Of a stretch of DNA of 64,000 nt, positions 33,780 through 46,099 are shown piece after piece. The stretch spans positions 4,090,628 through 4,154,627 of the forward strand of contig JABAKD010000013.1 in assembly GCA_012845835.1 (NCBI GenBank), in the 5' to 3' direction. The position numbers and the translations under genes were made by a program. Position 1 is the first letter of the stretch; each line of letters starts with the position of its first letter. Source of the stretch: Undaria pinnatifida (lineage: Eukaryota > Sar > Phaeophyceae > Laminariales > Alariaceae). The notes under the pieces were generated by a model that did not search any database, was not told the origin of the DNA, and saw nothing but the letters and a program-made list of their open reading frames with translations.

Positions 33780-36770
33780 AGCTGTGGTACCGTAGTGTGA
33801 GTGGGGGCCTCTTTCATTTTTGGGAAGAAGATCGTTCCGCGATAGGAAGGGAAGGCACGGGGACTCGTGGGAGGCAGAAGCCGAGCCGCTTTCTCGTGGC
33901 GGCGGAAAGAGGGTCTCGAGGTGTTTTTGTCCCCCGTGTGTGCAAGAATCAATATCTTTTCTGTTTGAAAATTCAATTCATGTCACAATTTTTTCCATCA
34001 GTAACCGTCATTGTATTTCCCTATGGTTAGGATACGATCCTTTTTATCTGTTTCATAGTGTGATACCGTACAGGTACGTATGTTGATAGCTGTGGTACTG
34101 CAGTGTTTGTGGGGGCCTGCTGCTATTTTGGGACGAAGATTGTTCTGCCATAGGAAAGAGAGGAACGGGGACTCGTCGGGTGCAGAAGCCGAGCCGCTTC
34201 CTCGTGGCGGCGAAGGAGGGTCTCAAGGTGTTTTTGTCCCCCGTGTGTGCAAGATTCGGTATCTTTTCTGTTTGGAAAGTCCATTCATGTCACGGTATTT
34301 TTCGTCAGTAACCGTCATTGTATTTCTCTATGGTTAGGATACGATCCTTTTCATCTGTGTCATAGTGTGATACCGTTCGGGTACGTATGTTGATAGCTGT
34401 GGTAACGTAGTGTGTGTAGGGGCCTGCTCCATTTTGGGGACAAAGATCGTTCCGCCATACGAGGGGAAGGCACGGGGACTCGTCGGGGGCAGAAGCCAAG
34501 CCGCTTTCTCGTTGCGGCCGGAGGGTCTCGAGGTGTTTTTGTCCCCCATGTGAGCAAGATTTGGTACCTTTTCGGTTTGGAAAATCTATTTATGTCACGA
34601 TATTTCTCGTCAATAACCGTCATTGTATTTTCCTATGGTTAGAATACGATCCTTTAAAACTGTGTCAAAGTGTACTACCGTTCGGGTACGTATGTTGATA
34701 GCTGTGGTGCTGTAGTGTGAGTGGGGCCCTGCTGCATTTTCGGGACGAAAATCGATCCACCATAGGAAGGAGATGCACGGGGACTCGTAAAGGACAGAAG
34801 CCGAGCCGCTTTCTCGTGGCGGCGGGAGGGTCTCGAGGTGTTTTTGTCCCCCGTGTGTGCAAGATTCGGTGTCTTTTCTGTCTGAGAAATCCGTTCATGT
34901 CACGATTTGTTTCGTCAGTAACCGTCATTGTCTTTCTCAATGGTTAGGATACGATGCTTTTCGTCTGTGTCATAGTGTGATACCGTTCGGGTACGTATGT
35001 TGATATCTGTGGTACCGTAGAGTGTGTGGGGGCCTGCCCCGTATTTGGGACGAAGATCGTTCCGACATAAGAAGGAGATGCACGGGGACTCGTCGGGGGC
35101 GGAAGCTGAGCCGTTTTCTCGGGTGGCAGGAGGAGAGTCTCGAGGTGTTTTTGTCCCCCGTGTGTGCAAGATTCGGTACCTTTTCTGTTTGGGAAATCCA
35201 TTTATGTCACGATGTTTTACGTCAGTAACCGTCATTGTATTTGCCTATGGTTGAGTACCATCCTTTTCATCTGTGTCAAAGTGTGATACCGTTCGGGTAC
35301 GTGTGTTGATAGCTGTGGTACTGTAGTGTGTGTAGGGGCCTGCTCCCTATATATTTATGACCAAGATCGTTCCGCTATAGGAGGAGGAAGCACGGGGACT
35401 CGTCGGGGGCTGACGCCGAGCCACTTTCTCGTGGCGGCAGGAGGGTCTCGAGGTGTTTTTGTCCCCCGTGTGTGCAAGATTCGGTATCTTTTCTGGTTGG
35501 AAAATCCATTCATGTCACGATATTTTTCCTCCGTAACCGTCATTGTATTTCCTATGGTTAGGATACGATCTTTTTCATCTGTGACATAGTGTGATACGGT
35601 GCGGGTACATATGTTGATATCTGTGGTACCGTAGTGTGAGTGGGGGCCTCTTTCATTTTCGGGACGAAGATCGTTCCGCGATAGGAAGGGGAGGCACGGG
35701 GATTCGTGGGAGGCCGAAGCCGAGCCGCTTTCTCGTGGCGGCGGAAAGAGGGTCTCGAGGTGATTTTGTCCCCCGTGTGTGCAACAATCAGTATCTTTTC
35801 TGTTTGAAAATTCAATTCATGTCACAATTGTTTTCATCAGTAACCGTCATTGTATTTCCCTATGGTTAGGATACGACCCTTTTTATCTGTTTTATAGTGT
35901 GATACCGTACAGGTACGTATGTTGATAGCTGTGGTACTGTAGTGTTTGTGGGGGCCTGCTGCTGTTTTGGGACGAAGATTGTTCTGCCATAAGAAGGGGA
36001 GGGACGGGGACCCGTCGGGGGCAGAAGCCGAGCCGCTTTCTCGTGGCGGCGACGGAGGGTCTTAAGGTGTTTTTGTCCCCCGTGTGTGCAAGATTCGGTA
36101 TCTTTTCTGTTTGGAAAGTCCATTCATGTCACGGTATTTTTCGTCAGTAACCGTCATTGTATTTCTCTATGGTTAGGATACGATCCTTTTCATCTGTGTC
36201 ATAGTGTGATACCGTTCGGGTACGTATGTTGATAGCTGTGGTAACGTAGTGTGTGTAGGGGCCTGCTCTATTTTGGGGACAAAGATCGTTCCGCCATACG
36301 AGGGGGAGGCACGGGGACTCGTGGGGGGCAGAAGCCAAGCCGCTTTCTCGTTGCGGCCGGAGGGTCTCGAGGTGCTTTTGTCCCCCATGTGCGCAAGATT
36401 TGGTACCTTTTCGGTTTGGAAAATATATTTTTGTCACGATATTTTTCGTCAATAACCGTCATTGTATTTCCCTATGGTTAGAATACGATCTTTTAATCTG
36501 TGTCAAAGTGTGATACAGTTCGGGTACCTATGTTGATAGCTGTGGTGCCGTAGTGTGAGTGAGGCCCTGCTGCATTTTTGGGACGAAGATCGTTCCGCCA
36601 TAGGAAGGGGAAGCACGGGGACTCGTCGTGGGCAGAACCCGAGCCGCTTGCTCGTGGCGGCAGGAGGGTCTCGAGGTGTTTTTGTCGCCTTGTGTGCAAC
36701 ATTCGGTATCTTTTCTGTTTGGAAAATCCATTCATGTCACGATATGTTTCGTCAGTAACCGTCATTGTCT
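33780..36770 (+). repeat. Second higher-order pattern, offset about 1839 bp (6 units)
   Basis: Units starting near 33797, 34412 and 34717 share variants with those near 35636, 36251 and 36555, a constant offset of 1838-1839 bp. Divergence is greater than in the 2765-bp repeat, so this duplication is probably older. Limits are approximate. Confidence 0.6.
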
Positions 36771-39700
36771 TTCTCAATGGTTAGGATGCGATCTTTTGCA
36801 TCTGTGTCATAGTGTTACACCGTTCTGGTACGTATGTTGATAGCTGTGGTACCGTAGTGTGTGTGGGGGCCCGCTCCATTTCTGGGACGAAGATCGTTCC
36901 GCGATAGGAGGGGGAGGCACGAAGACTCGTCGGGGACAGAAGCCGAGCCGCTTTCTCGTGGCGGCAGGAGGAGGGTCTCGAGGTGTTTTTGTCCCCCGTG
37001 TGTGCAAGATTCGGTATCTTCTCTGTTTGGAAAACCCATTCATGTCACGATATATTCCGTCAGTAACCGTCATTGTATTTCTCTATGGTTGGTGTACGAT
37101 CCTTTTCATCTGTGTCATAGTGTGACACTGTACGGGTACGTATGTTGATAGCTGTGGTACGTAGTATGAGTGACGGCCTGCTGTATTAATCGGACAAAGA
37201 TCGTTCCACCATAGGAAGGGGAGGCACGGGGACTCATCGGGGGCCGAAGCCGAGCCGCGTTCTCGTGGCGGCAGGAGGGTCTCGCGGTGAGTTCGTCCCC
37301 CGTGTGTGCAAGATTCGGTATCTTTTCTGTTTGGACAGTCCATTCATGTCACGGTATTTTTCGTCAGTAACCGTGATTGTATTGCCCTATGGTTAGGATA
37401 CGATCCTTTTCATCTGCGTCATAGTGTGATACCGTACGGGTACGTATCTTGATAACTGTGGTAATGTAGTGTGAGTGGAGGCTTCTTGCTTCTTTTCGAC
37501 GAAGGTCTTTCAGCCATAAGAAGGGGAGGCACGGGGACTCGTCGTGGGCAGAAGCCGAGCCGCTTTCCCGTGGCAGCAGGAGGTGGGTCTCGAGGTGTTT
37601 TTGTCCCCCGTGTGTGCAAGATTCGGTATCTTTTCTGTGGTGTGGAAAGTCCATTCATGTCACGATTTGTTTCGTCAGTAACCGTCATTGTATTTCTCTA
37701 TATTAAAGATACGATCTCTTTCATCTGTCATAGTGTGATACCATTGGGGTACGAATGTTGATAGCTGTGGTACCGTAGTGTGTGGGGGGGCCTGCTGCAT
37801 TTTTGGGACGAAGATCGTTCCGCCATAGGAAGGGGAGGCACGAGGACTCGTCGGGGACAGAAACCGAGCCGCTTTCTCGTGGCGGCGGGAGGAGGGTTTC
37901 GAGGTGTTCTTGTCCCCCGTGCGTGCACGATTCGGTATCTTCTCTGATTGGAAAATCCATTCATGTCACGATATATTCCGTCCGTTACCGTGACTGTATT
38001 TCTCTATAGTTAGCATACGATCCTTCTCATCTGTGTCATAGGGTGATATTGTACATGTACGTATGTTGATAGCTGTGGTGCCGTTGTGTGAGTGGAGCCT
38101 GCTGTATTTATCGGACGAAAATCGTTCCGCCATACGAAGGGAGGGCACGGGGACTCGTCGGGGGCAGAAGATGAGCCGCTTCCTCGTGGCGGCGAAGGAG
38201 GGTCTCGAGGTGTTTTTGTCCCCCGTGTGTAAAATATTTGTTATCTTTTCTGTTTGGAACGTCTATTCATGTCACGATTTTTTTCGTCAGTAACCGTCAT
38301 TGTATTTCCCTATGGTTTGGATACGATCCTTCACATATGTTTCACAGTGTGATACCATACGGGTACGTATGTTGATAGCGGTGGTACTGTAGTGTGTGTA
38401 CGGGCCTGCTCCATTTTTGGGACAAAGATCGTTCCGCCATAGGAAGGGGAGGCACGGGGACTCGTCGGGGGCAGAAGCCAGGCCGCTTTCTCGTTGCGGC
38501 CGGAGGGTCTCGAGGTGTTTTTGCCCCCAGTGTGTGCAAGATTTGGTATCTTTTCGGTTTGGAAAATCCATTAATGTCACGATTTTTTCCATCAGTAACC
38601 GTCATTGTATTTCCCTACATGCCTATGGTTAGGATACGATCCTTTCCACTTGTGTCAAAGTATGATACCGTTTGGGTACGTATGTTGATAGCTGTGGTAC
38701 TGTAGTGTTTGTGGGGGCCCGCTGCATTTTCTAGACGAAGATTGTTCTGCCATAAGAAGGGGGGGGAAGGGGACTCGTCGGGGGCAGAAGCCGAGCCGCT
38801 TTCTCGTGGCGGCGAAGGAGGGTCTCGAGGTGTTCTTGTCCCCCGTGTGTGCAACATTCGGTATCTTTTCTGTTTGGAAAGTCCATTCATGTCACGATTT
38901 TCTTCGCCAGTAACCGTCGTTGTATTTCCAAATGGTTAGGATACGATCATTTTCATCTGTGTCATAGTGTAGTACCGTTGGGGTACGTATGTTGATAGCT
39001 GTCGTACCGTAGTGTGTCGGGGGGCCTGCTGCATTTTTGGGACGAAGATCGTTCCGCCATAGGAAGGGGAGGAACGGGGACTCGTCGGGGACAGAAGCCA
39101 AACCGCTTTCTCGTGGCGGCGGGATGGTCTCGAGGTGTTTTTGTCCCCCGTGTGTGCAAGATTCGGTATCTTTTCTGGTTGAAAAATCAATTCATATCTC
39201 GATTGTTTTCATCCGTAACCGTCATTGTATTTCCGTATGGGTAGGATACGATCTTTTTCATCTGTGTCATAATGCGATACTGTACGGGTACGTATGTTGA
39301 TAGCTGTGGTGCCGTAGTATGAGTGGGAGCCTGCTGTATTTATCGGACGAAGATCGTTCCACCATAGGAAGGGGAGGCACGGGGACTCGTCGGGGGCAGA
39401 AGCCGAGCCGCTTTCTCGTGGCGGCGGGATTTTCTCGAGGAGTTTTTGTCCACCGTTTGTGCAAGATTCGGTATCTTTTCTGTTTAGAAAATCCATTCAT
39501 GTCTCGATTGTTTTCGTCCGTAACCGTCATTGTATTTCCCTATGGTTAGGATATGATCCTTTTCATCTGTGTCATAGTGTAATACCGTTCGGGTACGTGT
39601 GTTGATAGCTGTGGTACTGTAGTGTGTGGAGGGGCCTGCTCCATTTTTGGGACGGAGATTGTTTTGCTATAAGAAGGGGATGCCTGGGGACTCGTCGGGG

Positions 39701-40284
39701 GCAGAAGCCGAGCCGCTTTCTCGTGGCGGCAGGAGGAGGGTCTCGAGGTATTTTTGTCCCCTGTGTGTGCAAGATTCGATATTTTTTCGGTTTGGAAAAT
39801 CCATTCATGTCACGATTTGTTTCGTCAGTAACCGTCATTGTATTTCACTCAGGTAAGGATACGATCCTTTTTATCTGTGTCATAGTGTGACACTGTACGG
39901 GTACGTATGTTGATAGCTGTGGTACGTAGTGTGAGTGAGGGCCTGCTGTATTTATCGGACGAAGATCGTTCGACCATAGGAAGGGGAGGCACGGGGACTC
40001 GTCGGGGGCAGAAGCCGAGCCGCTTTCTCGTGGCGGCGGGAGGGTATCGAGGAGTTTTTATCTCCCGTGTGTGCAAGTTTCGGTATCTTTTCTGTTTAGA
40101 AAATCCATTCATGTCTCGATTCGTTTCGTCAGTAACCGTCATTATATTTCCCAATGGTTAGGATATGATCCTTTTCATCTGTGTCAAATTGTGATACCGT
40201 ACGGGTACGTATGTTGATAGACAAAAAGATGCACCATAAGAAGGCGGTCACGTGAGTGGCCGCTGCAGCCCAGTCAACCTGAAT

Positions 40285-40527
40285 CTACCGGTTTTTTAGG
40301 GCGGATGTGGCGGTGGACACTGGGTCTCTCCCTTGTCTCACTCCAAATTGGCGTAGGGAGTAGTCCTGCTGCCCTACCTCCAGTCTTACCATTAAGTACT
40401 CCTCTATCTTTAAAACCACGGGACACCTGCGGCATACGCCACTTAATATGAACCTTACCGTACCGCGTGCAGTACTATTCCCTGTGACGAAGATGAGATC
40501 CCAATATACCTCAACACGCCGACCCAC
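40285..40527 (-). pseudogene. Possible reverse transcriptase fragment
   Basis: The minus-strand frame includes KIEEYLMVRLEVGQQDYS, followed shortly by FGVRQGRDPVS. Non-LTR and related reverse transcriptases have a conserved stretch with a YL..R segment, a Ser/Phe pair and then G-V-R/P-Q-G-x-P/L-x-S/P. The order and spacing here fit that pattern with one extra Arg. There is no YxDD box or other RT block in the neighbourhood, so at best this is a short relic just outside the satellite edge. A chance match is quite possible. Confidence 0.25.
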
Positions 40528-42064
40528 TGGGCAGTGTACAGCCGACGCCGTTGAGGAGGTGAAATTGGACGTTTTTGCGTTGTTGTCATAGGCATACCTT
40601 CGGCGAACGCTCGTGCATTCCGGCCCACAGATGTTTTCAAGTATATGTGCATGATTAACTCAATAAAATGAAAAACCGCACGATGCGGGATGATCGCTGT
40701 GCCTGCGAGATCGACCTCAAAAAGGTGGTGGTTCCAAACCACCCTGGAATATATGTTCCTGAAATACATTACCTGGTCCTACTGAATCGTTCTACGGCAG
40801 CCCTTTCAACTTTTCTTTAACGACATCGCCGGATTTGAAACCAACTCCCCGCCGTGTCTTCTGAAACTCGGTGCCCTTTGCCTCCCCGACGCCATCGTTC
40901 GATGGTCCTTTGCAAACAAGACAATACATATGGAGACATACATTTCAGAACAACCCTCCACATGTCGAGCAGACACGAAACGTCGGTTAAGGAAAATTGT
41001 GGTTTGTATCGTAGAATCAATCTACTGCGCTAGATCAGGTATTCATTCCACGGTCTCCCGCAGGCGAAAACATATTCCATGTATGCCTTTAATTATTAAT
41101 GCACATGAATTACAAAATTGCACCACCCCTAGTCAACCTACCCGTCCAAGAATACCAGTACACGGCGAAAGCAGAGTGTATTGGTTAGTTGATAGCGCTG
41201 TATAGCTAAAGGAGTATTACGCTGGTCCACGGTGTCTCTAGTGCTGAAGATACGACGTATTTACCACGCATTTCTGGTGTTCTTTCCCGGTCAGCCACGG
41301 AAAAACCGTCGGGGCTGGCGGGCGTGATTGGTGGCAGTTTCGAAAGCGACAACGTAGTCACGCAACCACTGCGAACGAAGAAAAATGTCTCCTGCCTCCT
41401 TCTCCCGTGTGCGCCGACTATCCGAACAGACCCTATAAGACACCAAAATTGGTATTCATATCAATTGGTGTAACGTAGTCTAATCATGGGCAACGTTTTT
41501 CATCCTAGGCGGCCAGCGCCCAGAAAATGATACAACCGTCAACGGCGAGATATACGGGCATGATTCGTTCAATACACCGACAAAGTGTAGCGACAAAAGA
41601 AGAAGGTGTTATATGATATGACACGCGTGAGATGCTCGTCTGGGAAATCGGGGGGGGGCTGCATAGAGCTCTACCGGGTACACGCCATCAATAGTACGCA
41701 CGCAGGCGTGGCACGTGGGTCCTATGGCCAGAACAAGGCTGTTGTATTGTAGTATCATATTCTATCATACCCCCCTTTGCACCGCCGGCTTTGCGAGCGT
41801 CACACAACAGCGGCATTCCCTTTGGTTCCCTTTTGTGTACCCCAGGACTGCTTAATGTGCGTATAAATCACGAAAACGGACTTGATGGAAGACGCATGCT
41901 ACAGTGGATCTTCGTCTTTTTTCTGACCGTCCTCCCCAGTTGAGAAACCCCATCCCCGACCCCAAAGCGGGTGGTGAGGAAAATAAGGTGCCAAACGAAC
42001 AAGATGATCATGGCCTAGGTATCCTGCAGAATATTCCCGAATAGTCGAATGTTAATTCTAACTC
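40528..42064. other. No gene recognised
   Basis: Frames are below 105 codons without recognisable features. G-runs (about 9 G near 41650) and short scattered repeats are the only structure I see. Confidence 0.4.
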
Positions 42065-42286
42065 TTGGGCGGTTTTCCAATCCAAGAGCCCTCGTCGTTG
42101 GAAACATTTTCATCAAAGCCGACAAAACGAGCAAGATTATATTGGCTTAGGCGTCTATCCCGCACGAAAAAATTAAAACGCTTTATTGGTTTTTCAAACT
42201 ATTTTGGGCAGTCTTTCGCTTCAAACGTCCCGTTCGTCGGAAATATTTCCATTAAAAACGTGCTACCCCTGTCGAAACACGCGTGA
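42065..42286 (+). pseudogene. Possible Ty3/gypsy-type RT fragment
   Basis: The plus-strand frame contains TKKLKRFIGFSNYFGQSF. It resembles the motif after the polymerase domain of Ty3/gypsy elements (K-x-L-x-x-F-L-G-x-x-N-Y-Y/F-R-x-F-I). The otherwise expected Arg is Gly and the flanking sequence adds no further RT block. The stretch is also bounded by two similar phrases (GGAAACATTTTCATCAAAG and GGAAATATTTCCATTAAA), so it may be just a repeat. Low confidence. Confidence 0.22.
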
Positions 42287-42432
42287 CCGCAACAGACGCA
42301 TGCCATGTATTATCCTGAGGCTCCTCACTTGAGGAGAACCACTGTTCTTATGTGTGCATTATAAACATCGTTGGCTTGTATGCATGCGCGTCCGCATTTC
42401 CTGCCATCTGTGACCTCACGCGCTTGTTAGAC

Positions 42433-42988
42433 TCAACGATTTGACCTCTGGAGTCTCGGATCAATCAGCTGGATGGATTCCAAATCGGAGGAACCAAAAG
42501 AAAGGTACAGCTGGCTACTACGAACTCTCGCAGTGGCAAGGAGATCAAAAACTAGGGCGGTTCGCCCAGCTACCGCATCATCTGCACTAAGGATGCCGCT
42601 ACACGGATCGTAGTCGATTGAACACCCCGCACCCAGCATACATAGTGCACCGCCAGTAGCCCACATAGTCCGTGTTATCCATGCACGATTCCTCCGACGC
42701 CTCCTCCTTGCAGCACGTGAGCGCCGCCGTCTGGAAAGCGCGCCCGGTTGACGCGCTAGAAACATCAAGGGTGCTCAATGCCTCATGGATGCATGCCTTG
42801 TAAACGTCATCGTCGTAGTCTGCGATGCGACTGTAGCATACTTCAGTTCAACTACAAGCTATTGTTTCGGCAACGCATTCATAAGTATCGTCCGTGGAGG
42901 AAGCTGTTTCTGCTCAATATACGGCCCCAATCGCGGTCAGGAAAAGGTCCGCCGACACGAAGAGGCGAATTAAGCAGCTGAGTGTCAT
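42433..42988 (-). pseudogene. Cys-rich family member (decayed)
   Basis: Reading from the Met at 42988 gives a signal-like segment (LIRLFVSADLFLTAIGAV), then TGA, then the first block with C-x6-C. A second TGA follows, and the next Cys keeps the x5 spacing. The fourth expected Cys is Arg (C-Y-S-R), yet the following x11-C is kept. The second block reads CC-x8-C-x11-C (CCKEEASEESCMDNTDYVGY, then W-R-C). A frameshift follows, after which the last two cysteines (GCSIDYDPCSG) are found in another frame that ends at 42433. Two stops, one lost Cys and one frameshift mark it as a pseudogene of the family at 12560 and 54110. Confidence 0.7.
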
Positions 42989-44386
42989 TTATGATGCGAT
43001 CTTGATAGCACACCGAGACAATACCTGTGAGGAAGATCACATCACGACGTGACATGCTTGAGCAATGTCACGGTATGATTTGACACATTGCGGTTCAACT
43101 TGATGGCCCAAGATAGCTCAACTGGGTATAATTATCCAAGTAGGTCCCCTGTACCAAAATGCGCGTTTGCTGCCGTGCATGGTATTGTTTCTCTATTTTT
43201 CTTTCGAATTGAACTGTGGCTTCGCTTTCTTCAGAGGTTTGTGGGGGGAAGTGAACACGCTAGCGTTACGCGTATTCAGGGGCATGACGGTTAACGGTGA
43301 CCACATATCCTCGATCGAAGTATGAAGGTATTGTTTATTCCATGACAGTAGACTATATACGAAGTTATCTGGTACCCGTGTTATGGCATTTCCGCATTCG
43401 GTCTGCTTTGCATCATACCCGTTCTATTGCCTCCGCGTACAGGTACGTGGGACCGTTGGTACCTGCTTGGCTTTTTCCCCGTTCAATTGGCTTCGGTCTT
43501 CCGAGTTGAAGGGTGTGGAAGTGGGTTGTGCAGAGCCGCATGTTCGATATATTCTCCGACTTCTCCAGATGGACTAAATTCCACCACATCTTCCTATGAA
43601 TCTACATATGCGGTCCTTCAGGATGGGCTGGTTTTGTGATATCCCCTCTCCCGTTGCGGAAATATGATGAATACCAATTTGCATCAGGTGTCTCCTTTAT
43701 AGGTGGCAGGCGTCATCGCCTGCCTGGACCACCTTCAGGTCAAACGGTATCCGGGGGACAACAATCAACTAATGCCAGAGATGTAATATCAAAGCAACCG
43801 TCGTGTGAGTAACCGTTACAGAGCCAGAGGCACCCCTGTACAACAGCAGTCCATATCTAGGTCATATTGCCCATTACTACTACACCTGGTACCGTAGTGG
43901 CGTCTGGTATACTACAATGTCTACGAGTAGCCCGCCGCGGTATCAATCTGCTATCCCAACGCATCGACATCCAGCACACCCTGTCGATGTCTTATCCCAG
44001 AGAGAAGCACCTCTTGTGTCCACAAACTAAAAAACAGACATATCCATCGCAAAGGCAGGTTCGAGATTTGGTGAAGGAGTGCAAAAAACGCAACTAGTAC
44101 GAACAGTGGGGCATCAACAAGTCAGCACCCTAGACAACTAGCAGGGCAAGGAAACAGAACGAAACAAAAGAACTACGTGTAACAAGGAAAGGAACGCTAA
44201 GGGGAAAGGAAGAGTTAGCCAGCAAAGCAGAATTATGTAGACACGAAAACGAGGCAAGACCAAACCAGTAAGCCTGAAACACACAGGAAGCTGGCAACAA
44301 TAATCCAGGTAACACCAAATCTATAAGCGTCGGGGGACACACCCTTGGTGGGCTTATAATACAACCACTCACTGTAGTAGAAATAT
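42989..44386. other. No gene recognised
   Basis: Frames of 60-80 codons only. None carries a domain or a homologue in the window. Confidence 0.4.
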
Positions 44387-44700
44387 GAGCATGGCCGCAT
44401 GGTCTATCACCCCTTTGCTATCTCTGACGACGGCGGCGCCCATACCACAGCGTTTACCGTCTCCATGCCCAAGAATGGATGGAAACTAAGCAAACTATAA
44501 ATATATTGAGGAGTTATAACGCATATATCACGACCCAGCCGGCGTCGCACCAGCACCCACACTGGGTTCTTGAAGCAGCTACAATAATATCAGGAACAGG
44601 GAAATTGCCGCATGGTGTGCCCCATGCTTGCTCTAGGTGTGCCCCTCGCATACCGTGACGACGACAGCGACGCCTATACCGTCATAATCGCTTTGATACC
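44387..44700 (+). repeat. Family D repeat, first pair of units
   Basis: The phrase GCxTGGCCGCATGGTCTATC (variants) is followed by a GACGACGGCGGCGCC-like run. It occurs at about 44390 and again at about 44606, separated by a block containing CCGGCGTCG and CACACTGGGTT. The same order recurs at 45647-45990. The unit is about 200-220 bp. It shows no coding potential that I can support. Confidence 0.6.
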
Positions 44701-45114
44701 CGCTAACACCATTCAAACCGGAACACATATCACATGCTACGACAAACGAGCATCAATCTATGCCTGCGGCTCCACACACAATTAGCAAGCTGTATACCTT
44801 ACCCAAGCATAGATGTTTTAAGGAAAATCGAAATTGAAACCCGATCAACAATGCTATCAGCTAGCATGCCATGCCAGAGCGGCCACCCGGCTGATATTAC
44901 TGCAAACGAAAATGGCATTCCGGCGATATCGGTTAACGAGTCCTGCTACCCAGAAATGTTTAACCAAAGCGTTCCACCCCTACTGAGGCAGGCTTCGCAT
45001 TATGAAACAACGAGAAAGCGGCGGTATCATACCTGGCATTGCTGGCATCGGTGTGAATCTGCGGAATAATCTTCTAAATGTAATGTGTGTTCTTCACAAT
45101 ATATACTTTCTGTT

Positions 45115-45310
45115 TTTACCATCCTTTCTAAATTCTTGGCACTATTCGTTCTCCTTCTCCCTTTCTAGAGGTAGCTCAGATCTGGGGTCGCTAAGCGGGC
45201 TTGTTCCTCCCCCCCCCACAACGGTGCGTGCCTTTGTTTTTATCGTGTTAAGAATGCAGCATGTTCTTCCCTCGTCGAATCGCATCGATTTGCGTTAAGC
45301 TTGTATTTCC
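45115..45310 (-). repeat. SINE-like element fragment (family C)
   Basis: On the minus strand the body shared with 46700-46985 is visible: CGCTTAGCGACCCCAGATC, then CTAGAAAGGGAGAAGGAG. It lies between the two pairs of family D units. Confidence 0.5.
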
Positions 45311-45646
45311 ATCCATCTACATGCTTCCCAACCAATTTCCGTGCTGATGCCTTACAAGAAACGGACGCTGTGTCCACAAACTACTTGTACGAGACAGCGA
45401 GATGCAAATTGAAGATGCATCAAGAGTGATTTGGCCGTGCCATGCCAACCGCAATGAGCTCGCTAGCTAAAAACAAAAGCATACAGACTATTTGCAGTAA
45501 AACATAAACAAAAAATGAATAAGATGGAAGAAAAGAAAAATTGTAACAAACGATCTTGGAAAAAAAAAAGAGAAACAGGTCATGATTACGAAGATGAAAA
45601 CAAAGCACAACAGATACCCAGCAACTGCAGACTATTCACACAGAAG

Positions 45647-45990
45647 ATACGACCGCCCAACCAACCCCGGGAAAAGCAACGTTATTGGGTTTCGAATGAC
45701 CCTCCTGAAAAGGTAAGAGCATTGCCGCATGGTTTATCACCAGCACACGATTTCTGACGACAGATGTGCCAATACCGTCATCGTCGCCCCCATACCTGAT
45801 AGAGAAACGAAGCTCGATAACAAAGCAAGCAGCAAAAAGCGGATGACACCGCCCAACCGGCGTCGAGGGGACAGCACCCAAACTGGATTCCGAATGCAAC
45901 TTTTAGAAGATTAGAAGCATTGCTGCCTGGTCTGTCATCTACATACTGTATTTTTGACGGCGGTTTTCATTCCGACATCATCGCCTAAAT
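45647..45990 (+). repeat. Family D repeat, second pair of units
   Basis: GAGCATTGCCGCATGGTTTA at about 45716 and GAAGCATTGCTGCCTGGTCT at about 45911 are about 197 bp apart. Each is preceded by a CCGCCCAACC...GGGTTTCGAATG-type block and followed by a GACGACAG/GACGGCGG run and CCGTCATCGTCGCC. It is tandem in the same orientation as the pair at 44387. Confidence 0.6.
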
Positions 45991-46099
45991 AGTAAAGGTG
46001 CCCCACAGGGAAACATGAAGAGCACAGCAAAAAGAGGAGCAAAACTAAATGTCCATGTTCAACAGTTGTAGAGCATGATGTTGTGGTAATACTGTGGCA

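Larger units (their letters stand above)
24098..40219 (+). repeat. 306-bp satellite, main part (about 52 units)
   Basis: The satellite continues after the inserted element, with tens of 303-307-bp units all in the same orientation, and ends abruptly inside a unit after GTATGTTGATAG. Units differ by scattered substitutions and small indels. Groups of units share private variants, which reveals higher-order repeats annotated separately. Two units near the left edge carry an extra 51-bp CCCTACC-rich segment. With the left part the array is about 17.3 kb of satellite and about 56 units. No other coding, RNA or mobile sequence is seen inside it. Higher-order satellite arrays often occupy centromeric or other heterochromatic sites; that location is inference only. 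Confidence 0.95.

Noticed and set aside
21726-40219. Well over a hundred open frames of 60-106 codons in both strands, such as proteins starting MDFPNRKDTESC and MGRRSFRHRKGRHG.
   Set aside because: They recur once per satellite unit because the unit is close to 306 bp, a multiple of three. Both strands and several frames are open at once and indels shift them freely, with no sign of selection on any one frame.
21726-40219. CRISPR-like array.
   Set aside because: The repeat unit is about 306 bp with no unique spacers. It is a satellite.
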